Positions 24,483-35,088 of a DNA stretch of 64,000 bases are shown piece by piece. This DNA is from Verticillium longisporum (taxonomy: Eukaryota; Ascomycota; Sordariomycetes; Glomerellales; Plectosphaerellaceae): positions 8,432,001 through 8,496,000 of the forward strand of contig JAETXT010000001.1 in the NCBI GenBank assembly GCA_019188255.1, in the 5' to 3' direction. The notes beneath the pieces are model-generated. The model saw only the letters and a program-made list of their open reading frames with translations. It had not been told where the DNA came from and did not search any database. The position numbers and the translations under genes were made by a program. The number at the start of each line of letters is the position of its first letter. The first letter of the stretch is position 1.

Positions 24483-25674
24483 TCAGCGCTGTGAGAGGAA
24501 CTCATTTTCCCGGCGGAAACTCCATGTACCCCCTTGGCTCGACAACAGCTTGTAGCCCAACACACCTTCTATCAAAGCCAATAGCATGGGCGAAGTCATC
24601 TGAAACTGAGTTGTGTAGCGGTTGTCCTGTGTACTGAGCTCAAGCTTGTCAAACATCTCGCTTAACCCAAAGGCTGACTGGTGCAACTGAATTTTGACTG
24701 CCGGTGGCTGAGCCGGGGAGTTGTCAGTATGCATTTAACGACCGGCAACAACTGGGAAATCGGGGGGGAAATGTTACTGATCGCGAGTCATTGTGGTTGA
24801 CTCTGCACCAACGCTTAAGATACTCGGAGAGTAGCTTCAGCGACGGGCTATGACTGCATTCGATATCAATCTGGCTGACACTCCCGTGAAGGATGAGGTA
24901 GTAGGGCGGTTGCAGAAACAAGTCGTCGGGTCTAGGCAGGGATCCCCAGTTTGGGAGGTGTTCACCAGTCTGCGCATGGTTCTGCGGTTGTTGGACGAGC
25001 GCCTCGAGGACAGTCGGCTTTCCAGTTCCGGCGTCCACCTCAACACCTGCCCAGTCGTCAGCGGCGGGAGGCTGACCAGAAGCTTGGACGCTCGAGGCAG
25101 TGAAGCATTTGAGAAGATCGCTGCGAAGTTTTGGATACAGCGCCGAGAAAGAATGGATCTGTTTCTTCGCCAGATGGATGATGAATCCGCACCTCTGGTC
25201 CGACCATGACACGGCCACTTCATTGGAGGCAGATGTCTGTGATGATCAGCAGTGCTCACAGTTGAATTTGGCATCAGGCAGAATCGCACCTCCAGGAAAA
25301 GCCTCAACCGTGACTGAGTCTTTGTCTTCTCCAGGAGAGTCTCTATCCACTGCTCATAAGCTTCCTCGTCCTCAAGCAACTCCGCCGTGCTATTCGCAAA
25401 TGCCTCGACACATCCTGCGACTACCTGCACAAACCGGAGCTTATCGGAGTAGATTTCGCCGAGCTCGTTGAGCAGCAGCTGCCACTCGGGATCGACAACG
25501 ACCGCCCGCCCGAGGACGCTGGCGAGCTTATTGAGCGACGTCTTAGTCGGACCCGTCTCTGCCGCCCAGTGGTCGCGGACGCCGATCTGGACCTTCAGAG
25601 GTCTGGTATGTTTAACGTCAGTTGGGTTTCTCGATATGTAGTGCGGGGGTTTACGAAAAGACTGACAGCGACAT
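24483..25674 (-). CDS. Unrecognised four-exon protein, 338 aa
   Basis: Complement(join(24483..24707,24778..25236,25290..25602,25655..25674)). A 20-nt first exon (ATG then SLSVF) joins through donor GTAAAC and acceptor ACCAG to PLKVQIGVRDHW. The next junctions (GTGCGA/CACAG, and GTAACA/CTCAG with branch CTGAC) keep frame and remove all stops, which supports a real gene. Exon 2 is acidic and helical (WQLLLNELGEIYSDKLRF, LLEDEEAYEQWIETLLEK). Exon 3 has FIIHLAKKQIHSFSALYPKL and a polar middle. The C-terminus is QMTSPMLLALIEGVLGYKLL. No signal peptide, transmembrane helix or catalytic motif is evident. I do not recognise the family. It faces the 26245 gene across a 570-bp divergent region. Confidence 0.65.
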
Positions 25675-26244
25675 TGTATGTTTCGAGTTGAAAGTTGGGA
25701 AGAGAAACAGACACGATATACACTAATGCCTGATGATGATCCAAGGCAATACAAGTATGCGTCACCCCACAATGGGATCCAGGCAGCTTGCCTTGTGTCC
25801 GCCTTACGATGAGGGGCCATTCAGGGGTTTGAGTTAACGCCTTGCCCCATTCCGTCTCGGTCGCGGTCGCCCGGTAGGGCGTGGCGGATGGCGTCTGCCG
25901 GGGCGTCGCAGCTGAGCTCGGATGCGTTCAGCTTTGGTCGTTAGTAGAGGCCATAAGGCAGAATACCGCTATGATCTTCACACCAGGCAAGGTTCCTCAA
26001 TCGCCGCGTTCCTGAAAAGACTTCAGACCCCTACTTGGCAGGCTTTAAGGCGCAGCTGCCTTGAGGATAATCTCCACAATGCCCCAACGCAACGGCAAAT
26101 GCCGGCATCGTCAGCCATCAGACTGTCAGTCAAGACAGCTACATAAACTACTTCCAGGAGCCGTTGTAAGACAGATCTTGTAGCGAACAATACGCGAAGA
26201 TCTTGTTCTGAATTTTCAAATTCAACCCACACAAATCCATCATC
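25675..26244. promoter_or_regulatory. Divergent intergenic region
   Basis: 570 bp between the starts of the 338-aa gene (-) and the 26245 gene (+); it should carry both promoters. No specific element is convincing. Confidence 0.4.
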
Positions 26245-27360
26245 ATGGTTCGTCTCCCCCCCGCAGAGAAGCTCTCTCTTGTGCTTCGTAAGAACAGTAA
26301 GTCAAAACTCCGTGCACCTAATACAAACTCAGCTGAATATCCTCCCCAGTTCGCGACGAGTGGGACAACAAGAAGTCAGATTACGAGAAACAATTGTCGG
26401 ATCTTCTTGGGGAGACTTGGACAATTGATATCAACCCCAACGCCATCTGGCCATACCACAATGACGGCTACGCCAAGGAATCAGTGGGTAGCTGCATTAA
26501 GGAGTAAGAATTCCTGGGGAAACAGTCTCACCAAGCCTCCCGTCACTGACAATTGTCCGACATAGCTACGTCGAGGGTGTTATCTGGCAGATCAAGTACC
26601 AGGCCGAGAGGTACCCCCACCTGGCTGAGGAGATCAATACCATTGCCTCTGCCCACGTCCTCGGCATGGACGTCGAAGACGCAGAACCTAAGACCTTCAG
26701 CTACGGCAGCGTCGGTGTGCAGGACGGCAAGCTCATGATCCTCTTCCGCCCTGACGCCCTGGGTTCCAACATCAGCTACGCTGCCCAGGAGGATCAGCTC
26801 TTCCCCGCCCTCAACGCCGTCCCCAGCGACGCGCCGCTGAGCTTCCTGGCGCGCCACTCTATCAAGCCCAATACGACGCGAAGATTGACGCTGTGCAAAA
26901 GTCCATTGCCACACAGATTGCCAAGCCCGACATTAAGCTCATCCCCAATTTTGAGGCCTCCTTTGCCACTCTCAAGACCGCCGCGGCCGCTAAGGGCAGC
27001 GAGGTACGCGACGACTGGGAGAAACAGCTTGGCTACCTGATCGAGCAGTATTTTGAGGGCCTCGATTGGCAGCTGAAGAACATGAAGATCGAAGAGGATG
27101 ATTTGATCCAGGAGGGTTTCAATGAGGCCGTCGAGAAGGGTGAGCTGGTCTTCCGGCTGGTAGACACTCTCAAGTACGGCTCATACGGCGAAGTCGTCAT
27201 CGAGGACGGCACTCTGTATCTGCAGGTAAGTCATTTTACTCTGGAACACCATCTGACGTATTCTGGCCCAGAGCTAACGTGCTTTTACGCTCAGGCACTT
27301 CCATCTACATTTGGATCCAATGTTTCGTATGCGGCGGAGAAGCTTGTGGATCAACTCTAA
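26245..27360 (+). pseudogene. Conserved fungal hypothetical protein with duplicated domain, one-base frameshift
   Basis: Exons 26245-26296, 26350-26503, 26566-27225 and 27295-27360 with good splice signals. The N-terminal half has the block DEWDNKKSDYEKQLSDLLGE, then WTIDINPNAI and YVEGVIWQIKYQAE; the C-terminal half repeats it (DDWEKQLGYLIEQYFEGL, EGFNEAVEKGELVFR). The two DDGT/DGKL-like endings before SNISYAA and SNVSYAAEKLVDQL also mirror each other, showing internal duplication. At CCC 26867-26869 the frame breaks: upstream reads SFLARHSIKP, and the continuation QYDAKIDAVQKSIATQIAKP is in the frame that one extra C would restore. Either a recent null allele or a missing base in a C run. 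The last intron (69 nt) has no stop in frame, so a read-through form is also open. Function unknown. Confidence 0.7.
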
Positions 27361-27715
27361 CTAACTCAATGACTGGAACGGCTACTCTGGCCTGGTTTTG
27401 ATGTAAATGAGATTCATCACATGCAATCATATAGCCTTGAAACGTAAAGACAATTGAGCTGACCCCTGGCGATTCGCTACATACCTATACCGGAGTTAAG
27501 AAATAATCTCCATGACCACCAGGAGAGAGCTGATGCGGCTGTCAACAACGCTTAGCTAATGCCATCGACCGGCATATAAGTTACCCGATAAGGCTCACTG
27601 AGTGGCCTCATTATGCCTTGTGTGAGATAGGAGCCTGATAAATATGATCGCCTGGCCTTCAGCCGACGTGCAACCCCTCATGCCAAGATAGCACGAAAAT
27701 CGCAGTTCTCTCGCA
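27361..27715. other. Intergenic, promoter of HET gene
   Basis: 355 bp, AT-richer than the genes, with no recognisable coding frame. Confidence 0.45.
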
Positions 27716-30214
27716 ATGGCGACAGTCGACGCGGTCCTGAAGAGGGAACGCCGCATAACGTTGGCGAGTTTCTTCGTCGGCCAGCTCCTGGGACACGTTG
27801 GGAGCGCCCTTCTCGGGTGGGTGCTGGACTACATCACGTTCAAGATCAGCCGCTTCTGGATACCTCTGGTGTGCGTCTTTGCCGTCACCAACGGTCGCCT
27901 CGCAATCTTTCTCGGCCTCGTTGGCGACTGGCTCATTGGCACTCAAGACACGACATTCGTCTTCAGCTTGATCATATTTGCCGCTTACGCCGCTCAACCT
28001 CTTGTTTTCCCGGACCTTGATCTGCCCGCAACCGAGATGTGGTATGACCATGCCCAGCGAGGACCGCTTACGCTGCCTACTTTTGTGATCAGCTCTATAC
28101 TCTTCCACTACCCGCGAGGTTCCGTTGCCTTTGTTAAGGATGGATTGCACAAGGCCGTGACAGATCCGCCCAGCATTGGGCAGCTGATGGACTGGTTTTG
28201 GGTGGCCCTGGCTTGTGCGTCCGTTCCGCACATCATCTACACAAAGCTCTGGCGCAGTCACTTCCTCAGACTCCTCACAGATATTACATGGAGGTTCGTC
28301 GGTAAATTCTTCTACGACCTCAAGACTTCCTACAACCTCAAAATACGCGGAGGGTCATTACCGGCCAGCGGTGAAGATCTGTCACGTCCTTTTGAGCACC
28401 CACCGTTGAAGAACGACTGGGACATTCGGCTTTTGTACATCCTTCCACGGGGCAACTCGAGCAAGATCAGCTGCAAGCTTGTCACTGTCGACATCGGCCA
28501 GCGGCATCCCACCTATCAGGCCATGTCGTACACATGGGGCGATCCGACCAAAACGCACACAATATGGGTGAACGACAAGCCATTCAAGACGACGCAAAAC
28601 GTCTACAACCTACTGCTCGACATGAGCCCAGTCTTCGAACCGCGCAGGGTCTGGATCGACTCGATCTGCATCAACCAGGAAGATAACGCGGAAAAGGCCT
28701 GGCAGGTGAGCATCATGCACGATATCTACAACGCCGCCTCCCTCGTGACGATATGGCTCGGCGCCAGCGAAGACTCCCACATCGCCGTCGACCTCGTCCT
28801 CGAGCTGTCGCACTACATCAAGACATACAAGCCAACAGACAAGGAGCTCTTTCTGAAGTACGTCCACGAGCGGCGCACGCCCCGCTGGCTCGCCATCGGC
28901 AAGATCCTCGCGCACCCGTACTTCACCCGCATCTGGATGGTGCAGGAGATCGCCGTCAACAAGATGCTGCACGTCGTCTACGGGCGCGAGACGATCAAGT
29001 GGGAGACGCTCGCGCCCATCATCCTCCGCCTCATCCTCTCGTTCGAGTTCAGCGTCATGATCGAGGACTCGAGCGTGCTGGGCGAGACGAACGCGCCCGT
29101 CGGCGCCACCAATGTCGTGCTACTGTCGAGCATCCGGAAGCGGTACCACGGCGAGGAGACGGCGCTGTCGGGCCCGCTGCTTCACCTGCTTGCCGAGTGC
29201 TGGACGTTCGAGGCCACGGATCCGCGAGACAGGGTGTTCGCGCTCGTCGGCCTCGCGGAGGATGGCGCGCACCCGCTCGTCAAGCCGGACTACACCAAGA
29301 CGCCCGAGGAGGTCTTTGTCGACGCGGCGCGGTTCGTCTACATGCAGGTAAACACGCTGCACGAAATCCTGCCCTGCAGCGGCGTGGGGTGGCCGCGGCG
29401 CCTGACTGCGCTGCCGTCTTGGGTGCCCGACTGGTCGATTACCGGGCGGTCTGTCATTGCGGCGTTGCCGAAGGGAAAGAGGGCGTATCAGACCTCCGGC
29501 GGGCTCGTGAACAGAGGACCCGTCGTTCATGAAAAGGGTCTTGAGATTGAAGTCATCATTGTCGACAAGATCGATCGCATGACAGAGGAACTGGAGCGCG
29601 CGGCCGTGGATCCTTTGACACATCGAATTAACAGCACGGCCAACATGGAGAGGTGCAATGCTTGGATCCTCGCGGCGCAGGCTTTGGTTGCGACTATGAG
29701 TGGAGATACGTACGCCAACGGTCAGAGCCACGAGGAGGCTCTCTGGCGAACCTTGGTCTGCGACGCCCCATCTGTTGGGACTGGGGAGCTGGTCAGCGGA
29801 AGCGGTATGGACTGGCCAGCCGACCCCGTGTACGGATTATGGTATCGATATGGGATGCGTCACCTCGTAGAAGTGCCGCTCGATGATGAGGATAGGGCAC
29901 TATCTCCGGAGGAAACTCATGAGCGGATGCAGCTAGGATCCAGATGGGTGACTTCGGCACAGTACCGATGCTATTCACGGCGGTTGGCTGTCACGGAGAA
30001 AGGATACCTCGCTTTGATTCCGCCACTGGCAGAGGTGGGTGACATGGTAGCAGTGATACCAGGAACGGCGGTGCCATTCATACTGCGGGAGAAGGGTTAT
30101 GATGATGACATGAGCGAGAAGGTCTACACCTTGGTCGGCGAGAGCTACGTACACGGGCTCATGAACGGAGAGGCGGCCGACGAATCGAAGATTGAGATCG
30201 TCATGTTGAAGTGA
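27716..30214 (+). CDS. HET-domain protein with N-terminal membrane segments
   Basis: Single exon, 832 aa, ATG at 27716 with no competing upstream start. The HET domain (PF06985 type) begins near residue 265 at YQAMSYTWGDP and continues with RRVWIDSICINQEDNAEK, YNAASLVTIWLG, IWMVQEIAV and DPRDRVFALVGLA, then KPDYTKTPEEVFVDAARFVY: all usual landmarks are present. HET domains trigger fungal cell death on non-self recognition. Unlike most members, the first 240 residues hold about four or five hydrophobic segments (for example IPLVCVFAVTNGRLAIFLGL, FVFSLIIFAAYAAQPLV, FWVALACASVPHIIY), so this protein is probably membrane-anchored. It ends 120 bp from the convergent UNC93-like gene. Partner specificity cannot be read from the sequence. 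Confidence 0.92.
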   Translation: MATVDAVLKRERRITLASFFVGQLLGHVGSALLGWVLDYITFKISRFWIPLVCVFAVTNGRLAIFLGLVGDWLIGTQDTTFVFSLIIFAAYAAQPLVFPDLDLPATEMWYDHAQRGPLTLPTFVISSILFHYPRGSVAFVKDGLHKAVTDPPSIGQLMDWFWVALACASVPHIIYTKLWRSHFLRLLTDITWRFVGKFFYDLKTSYNLKIRGGSLPASGEDLSRPFEHPPLKNDWDIRLLYILPRGNSSKISCKLVTVDIGQRHPTYQAMSYTWGDPTKTHTIWVNDKPFKTTQNVYNLLLDMSPVFEPRRVWIDSICINQEDNAEKAWQVSIMHDIYNAASLVTIWLGASEDSHIAVDLVLELSHYIKTYKPTDKELFLKYVHERRTPRWLAIGKILAHPYFTRIWMVQEIAVNKMLHVVYGRETIKWETLAPIILRLILSFEFSVMIEDSSVLGETNAPVGATNVVLLSSIRKRYHGEETALSGPLLHLLAECWTFEATDPRDRVFALVGLAEDGAHPLVKPDYTKTPEEVFVDAARFVYMQVNTLHEILPCSGVGWPRRLTALPSWVPDWSITGRSVIAALPKGKRAYQTSGGLVNRGPVVHEKGLEIEVIIVDKIDRMTEELERAAVDPLTHRINSTANMERCNAWILAAQALVATMSGDTYANGQSHEEALWRTLVCDAPSVGTGELVSGSGMDWPADPVYGLWYRYGMRHLVEVPLDDEDRALSPEETHERMQLGSRWVTSAQYRCYSRRLAVTEKGYLALIPPLAEVGDMVAVIPGTAVPFILREKGYDDDMSEKVYTLVGESYVHGLMNGEAADESKIEIVMLK

Positions 30215-30334
30215 GCGTTGCATTTACGCAGCCGTGCGAGCGCGCTACTTTATTGTCTCTTGACAAACATTTTTCAATTGCACAACTAGATTCAAACTCC
30301 GAGTTACCTTTTCAAACAATGTGTGGACGGCATC

Positions 30335-31997
30335 TTACTTCCGAGGACCATCGGTAACCTCCGCGGCCGGCGCCGTGCCGGCCAGCCCAGGCGCATCCAC
30401 AGTCTTGCCTTCGTCAGAGGACTCATCCGTATCATCTAGAACATGCTCCTTGGGCCTTTCAGGCACGAGGAATACAAGCCATGATGTTGTTGGAAGCGAC
30501 AGGCTGAACATGACGCAGGCAATGATGAGATTGGTCATGGGCGCCACCTTTGCGGCGCCGACGCCGAAAGCGAGACACGAGCCCAGAGATTCAAATGACC
30601 GCACAAGACCGACGACGAGCGTGAGCGTCTCGATGTCGTCAAAGAAGGTTCCGAGGATCCAGTAGGCGAACATGTAGTGCGACTCGTTCATGAATCTGCA
30701 ATCAATCATCAGCAACCTAGATTCAGAAACTGCAGAAGGCCGACTCACCGGAACAAGACCTGCACCGCGAACCCCCTGCCGAACCCGGGCAGATCCCAAT
30801 CGAGCGTCACAGGCGTCTCGGAGGTCGAGTACTCCTTCTCCATGGCGAACTGCCAGCCAAACAACGAGACCATGGTGATGGCGAAGAAGAACCAGGTAAT
30901 CTTGGCGAGCTGCGGGCGGGTGAAGTACTTAAGATCATAGAACCAGCCCCAGAAGATGTTGGCGGTCGTGGCGGCGATTCCCGAGCACAGCGACGCCAAG
31001 GTACGGGAGCGCACGGAGAAGTAGCGGACTAGGTAGATGCCGAGATACGTATTATTCCAATTGAAGCCGACGAGGATGGGGATGAGGAGGCAAAACTGGC
31101 GCGTGCGCAGCAGCTTCCACCACTTGCGGAACTCGCCCATGATGGCCTTGTTCTTGGTGGGATCCGGCAGGCGGCGGCCGTCGGGACGGATGACTTTCTG
31201 CGGGGGGGAGATGAGGAGTGCCAGCGGTAAGCCGAGGCACTGCAGGGCGATGAGGACGAGATAGGTCGTGTAGCCGACACGGCCGCGCTGGCCGCTCTTG
31301 ACGTTCATGGACAGCTGGATGGAGGAGCCGATGAGCTGGCCGAGCTCGCGGAGACCGAGCCAGATACCCGCTGTCATATGTCAGAAACAGGCAGAGAGGG
31401 GCACCAAGAGTCGGGCCGCAACGTACTGAACTTTCCTCGATCATGGACATCGGCGTAACCCAGAGCGATGGCGCCCTCGGAGGCCCAGAGAGCAGAAGCT
31501 GCGATGCCGCAGGTGGCGCCGCCAAAGAGGACGAACCATTCGGTGCCGTATCGGTTGTTGACGTACAGGGCGGCTGAGTAGGGTGCGTAGCCCAAGGTGC
31601 CGAGAATAAGCACCGTCTTCAGACCGATCTTGTTGGCGACAATGGAGAAGATGGAGCAGCCAAACACCATGATACCAAAGGTCAGGGAGTTGGCTCCGTT
31701 GACAAGATAGGGTTCCTGCTGGCCTCCAGCACCCGTGTCTGTGCAGGGTCAGCATGAGCTACTCTACTTGCAGGAGCTCGACCTACTGTTGAGGGCATTC
31801 CAGATACCAGGCTGCGTGAACGAGATCAAACCGACGATGATGACGTTGAACAGAGGGCTGCGGTACCACCTCGTGAAGCGGGAGACAGGCTTCACAGAAT
31901 GTGTTTCCTCGGCGCTACCCTGTTCGGCAGAGAGAGTGACATGCTTCTGATGGGCGTCCTGCTCGCCAGGTCCAGCACTTGGTGTTTCTGTGGCCAT
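30335..31997 (-). CDS. UNC93-like major facilitator transporter
   Basis: Four exons, complement(join(30335..30695,30749..31370,31427..31738,31787..31997)), 501 aa; all three junctions keep frame. The start MATETPSAG at 31997 is preferred over an in-frame upstream ATG because the extra residues precede a typical acidic cytoplasmic N-terminus. Around eleven hydrophobic helices are visible, with the fungal UNC93 landmarks SLTFGIMVFGCSIFS, ASALWASEGAIALGYA, GIWLGLRELGQLIGSSIQL and IPILVGFNWNNTYLG. The C-terminal tail is acidic. Fungal UNC93-like MFS proteins are plasma-membrane carriers of unknown substrate. Tail-to-tail with the HET gene; the head side faces a 1.4 kb gap before the retrotransposon. 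Confidence 0.88.
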
Positions 31998-33402
31998 TGT
32001 CACAGCAATAGAACTGGCTGTCTCTCTACAAGGCAGAAGCAAGCAATCAAGACGGAAACGATGCACGACAACAGGACTTTTTCAATCAGACAAGCTGCGA
32101 CAGTCCTCCAGTCCCTCTTAACCATCCTCCATGTCGATCCTCTCGTGGCGGATCTGCAACATTGCTATCCTGAAAAGGCAAGTGACATGGTCGTGCGTCG
32201 CCAACCCCCGACAGCGTCCCAGCAGAATCTGCAACGAAGGCCATCACGGCATCATTCAAGGTGAGAGCAGTGGGTTATGAGTGGCTAGCGACGGCACGGC
32301 TGGGTTGCGTTATTGAGGAGCAGTCACTCGTAGATCTTGCATACGCGAGGGTTGCGACACGGGCGGCCCCGTCAGCGAACCACTTCTTATCTTGCTGGTG
32401 GGCATGACGGGGTCGGATCATCGAGTCACAGGCGGCGCTACTGCACCGGCGTGCTTGGAGCCGTTGATGGCGACATCGCTTCCCTGCTGGTTGGTGCAGT
32501 GTACGGCGGCCTTTTGTGAGTTTGAGGGTCTCTGGTCAATGTGCTAAGGGGGATGCTATCGGCGAGGCTCCGACAAGGTGGCAGAGAAGAGTCTGCCACA
32601 TGGCTCGGGCGATTGATTCATGACGCCGATCCGTCTCGGCGGGGGAATCGGGCCCTTGGCGTTGGCGACTCAGTGTCATCGCCGTGTACCTCCGTATGGA
32701 GGGGCCGTGAAACTCCACATTTGGAGGATGGCCGGCGTGATCACATCGGCATTATGATGCTGGAGATATCGGGTTCTGTCTCCCTTACTGTCCTTGGTAT
32801 TCTATGGTGTAGTGAGTCTGGGCAACGAGCATCAGCAGTGAGGAGGAACCGCTTGGCCAAGTGACAATTCGGTGCCATTTGTAAAGCAGCAGGAGTTCTC
32901 TAAAACGAGATACTAAAATGATGAGGAATGAAACGAGACTTTCGTAATGAGCAATCGTTGAGCCGTTGGACCCTGGCGGCCTCAGCAACTTTGGTTCTGA
33001 GCACCATTAAAATAAAGACACGCCAGATTGAGATCTGAAAGGGGCACGTGACGAACACGTGTGGGAGATGGCTCGAGATCGCAGTGACCACAAAAAAGAA
33101 AAGAAAAAAAAAACACCATGGCCTCTCGCTCAGGGCATCGTCGCCGGGATTTCGCGCATCTTCGCGGACTTTTTGTCGGTCACCCAATTGGGACATATCT
33201 CCCCGCCCGCCAATCCACGAGTGGGCATCTATTCTTGCCAGCAGCCAGCTGCAGACAGCCTCATGGGTGGCTGCGCAAAGTCAAGCAGCAATCGGCAAGG
33301 AGACGGCACATATATGCCGCTGAGCTACCTTGTCCCTTTCAACCTTAGCCCCCCTCCCCCTCCTCTGCCTCTGTTCTCTTGTATATGTACAGGGGCTCCA
33401 AG
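31998..33402. other. Intergenic, promoter of UNC93-like gene and left flank of retrotransposon
   Basis: Normal base composition up to the exact element boundary at 33403. Frames such as 33059-33433 have no recognisable features; an A-rich run lies at about 33091-33112. Confidence 0.45.
33398..33402. repeat. Target-site duplication, left copy (CCAAG)
   Basis: Identical to 39285-39289 directly outside the right LTR. Confidence 0.9.
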
Positions 33403-33615
33403 TGTCACCACGGAATTGAACAAAGTGGATTGATTATTATTAAGGTATAAAAGGAGACTTCTAGAAGTCCAAACGAAGGTAATTAGTCAGATCCAGCATC
33501 GGTAAGGAGTCTTACCGGGGCGATAACGATAGAACTAATATATTAAATGAGGACTCTATATTTAGGATAAAAGTACTCCTAGGTTATAGAATAGAACCTT
33601 ACCTAATCGGTAATA
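33403..33615 (-). repeat. Left LTR (3' LTR of the minus-strand element)
   Basis: 213 bp, aligned without gaps to 39072-39284. Of 20 differences this copy carries the mutated base at seven, all within about the inner 80 bp; its outer 130 bp keep the original bases. Confidence 0.92.
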
Positions 33616-34794
33616 TACCCCCTTAGATAAGTAGGCGAGCCTCTCTCTAATTATCTAAATTACGAAGATTAAGTAGATATTTATTAATAGCTTTTAATAG
33701 AGAATTTAGTGCTTTTAGAATAGTTAGCGTTCTTAGGGTAGATAAAGGAAATCGTACTTATAAAGTAAATAAGGATATATATAAGTATTAGGAGAGGTGG
33801 GCGAAATTAAGTAAGCTATTTACTAGTAGACCGCTAGTATATACTCTATCTATAGAAGCTTTACGAAGTTCTAATACTTCTAAATCGGGAGAATCTTTAT
33901 AAGCCTATCGCTTACTATCTTATTAATGCTTATCTAGTCTATAGATATCTTCCCTTATTTAATTATTTATTAGATCTAAAGACGATAGATATTAATATAT
34001 TTAAGCTTCGTAGTAGCTTAAGGCCTCTTATTAGTAAGTAATAATAGCGTTTAGCGGTTATTATAGAATATCTAGATCGGAACCTAATTATAAAAACGTA
34101 GCTAAAGCTCCTTAATTAGATAAAGAGTAGTAAGGTAATTCCTTACTACGATACTAAGGGCTATTAGCTTAGCTTCAGTATTAGAAGTGATTATAGATCG
34201 CTGCTTTATAGCTTTCTAGTTAATTAGACCTCTAAAGAGTATAGTAGTATATCCTTATAAACTAAATCTAGTAATAGGATTATCGCTAAATAATACGTTA
34301 TTCGTATAATATAGCAATATAGAATAGTCTCTTAATCCTTTATAGGATAGCGAGAGAGTCTTTATACGATAGAGGTAGCGGAGATAGTAGTCTATTATAA
34401 GGTAATAGAGTTCTATCGGCCTAAGTAGAGACTCTATAAATCTTAAGGTAGCTTTAGCTATATTAGGTTATATTATAGTTATTACGTAATTAATAGAATT
34501 AATTTTGCGTTAATATAGTTAAATAGATTTAATAGAGGCTTCGTAATCCTTTAGAGTAGGTACTAGGTCTATTAATAGAGGCGTTAAATAACCTCTAGTA
34601 GATAGCTAGAGGTTAAGGTCCTTTATCTTTTTAGTAATATAATTCTCTAGAGATAGCTAGAGCTTACGCTAGCTACGATCTCTAATTACTCTAATACTTA
34701 AGAACTATCTAACCTCGCTAAGTTCTTATATCTCGAATAGAGACTTAAGCTAGCTCTTTAGCTCTTCGGCCGCTTAGCGATCCTCTTTATAGTT

Positions 34795-35088
34795 TATAAG
34801 GATAATATCGTTAATATAGAAGAATATAATTATACTTCTACTTATAAAGATATAATTATCTTCCTCGAGAGCTACGAGGCCGATCTTCCGTATAGCCTCG
34901 GATAGTAGCTTATACTAGAGAAGTAGTAATCAGCGTAAACTATATAAAGCTCTCTTTAGCTTAAAAATCGTACGCCTCTATAGAGCGCCCTTCTTCTATT
35001 ATATCTCCTATATAAGATCCTAGCCCTAAGGGGCTTAGACGTAGACTATCTCGTCGAGGTATATATTTAGAAAGGTATTAATAGTATC
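34795..35088 (-). pseudogene. Copia reverse transcriptase remnant
   Basis: Minus-strand reading recovers the two diagnostic RT blocks (the Asp of D-x-x-NAFLN-like at 35041-35088 and the YVDD-like string at 34795-34822), separated as in Copia RT. Numerous TAA/TAG stops replace CAA/CAG/TGG codons. One of the two YVDD aspartates has become Asn. Confidence 0.8.
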
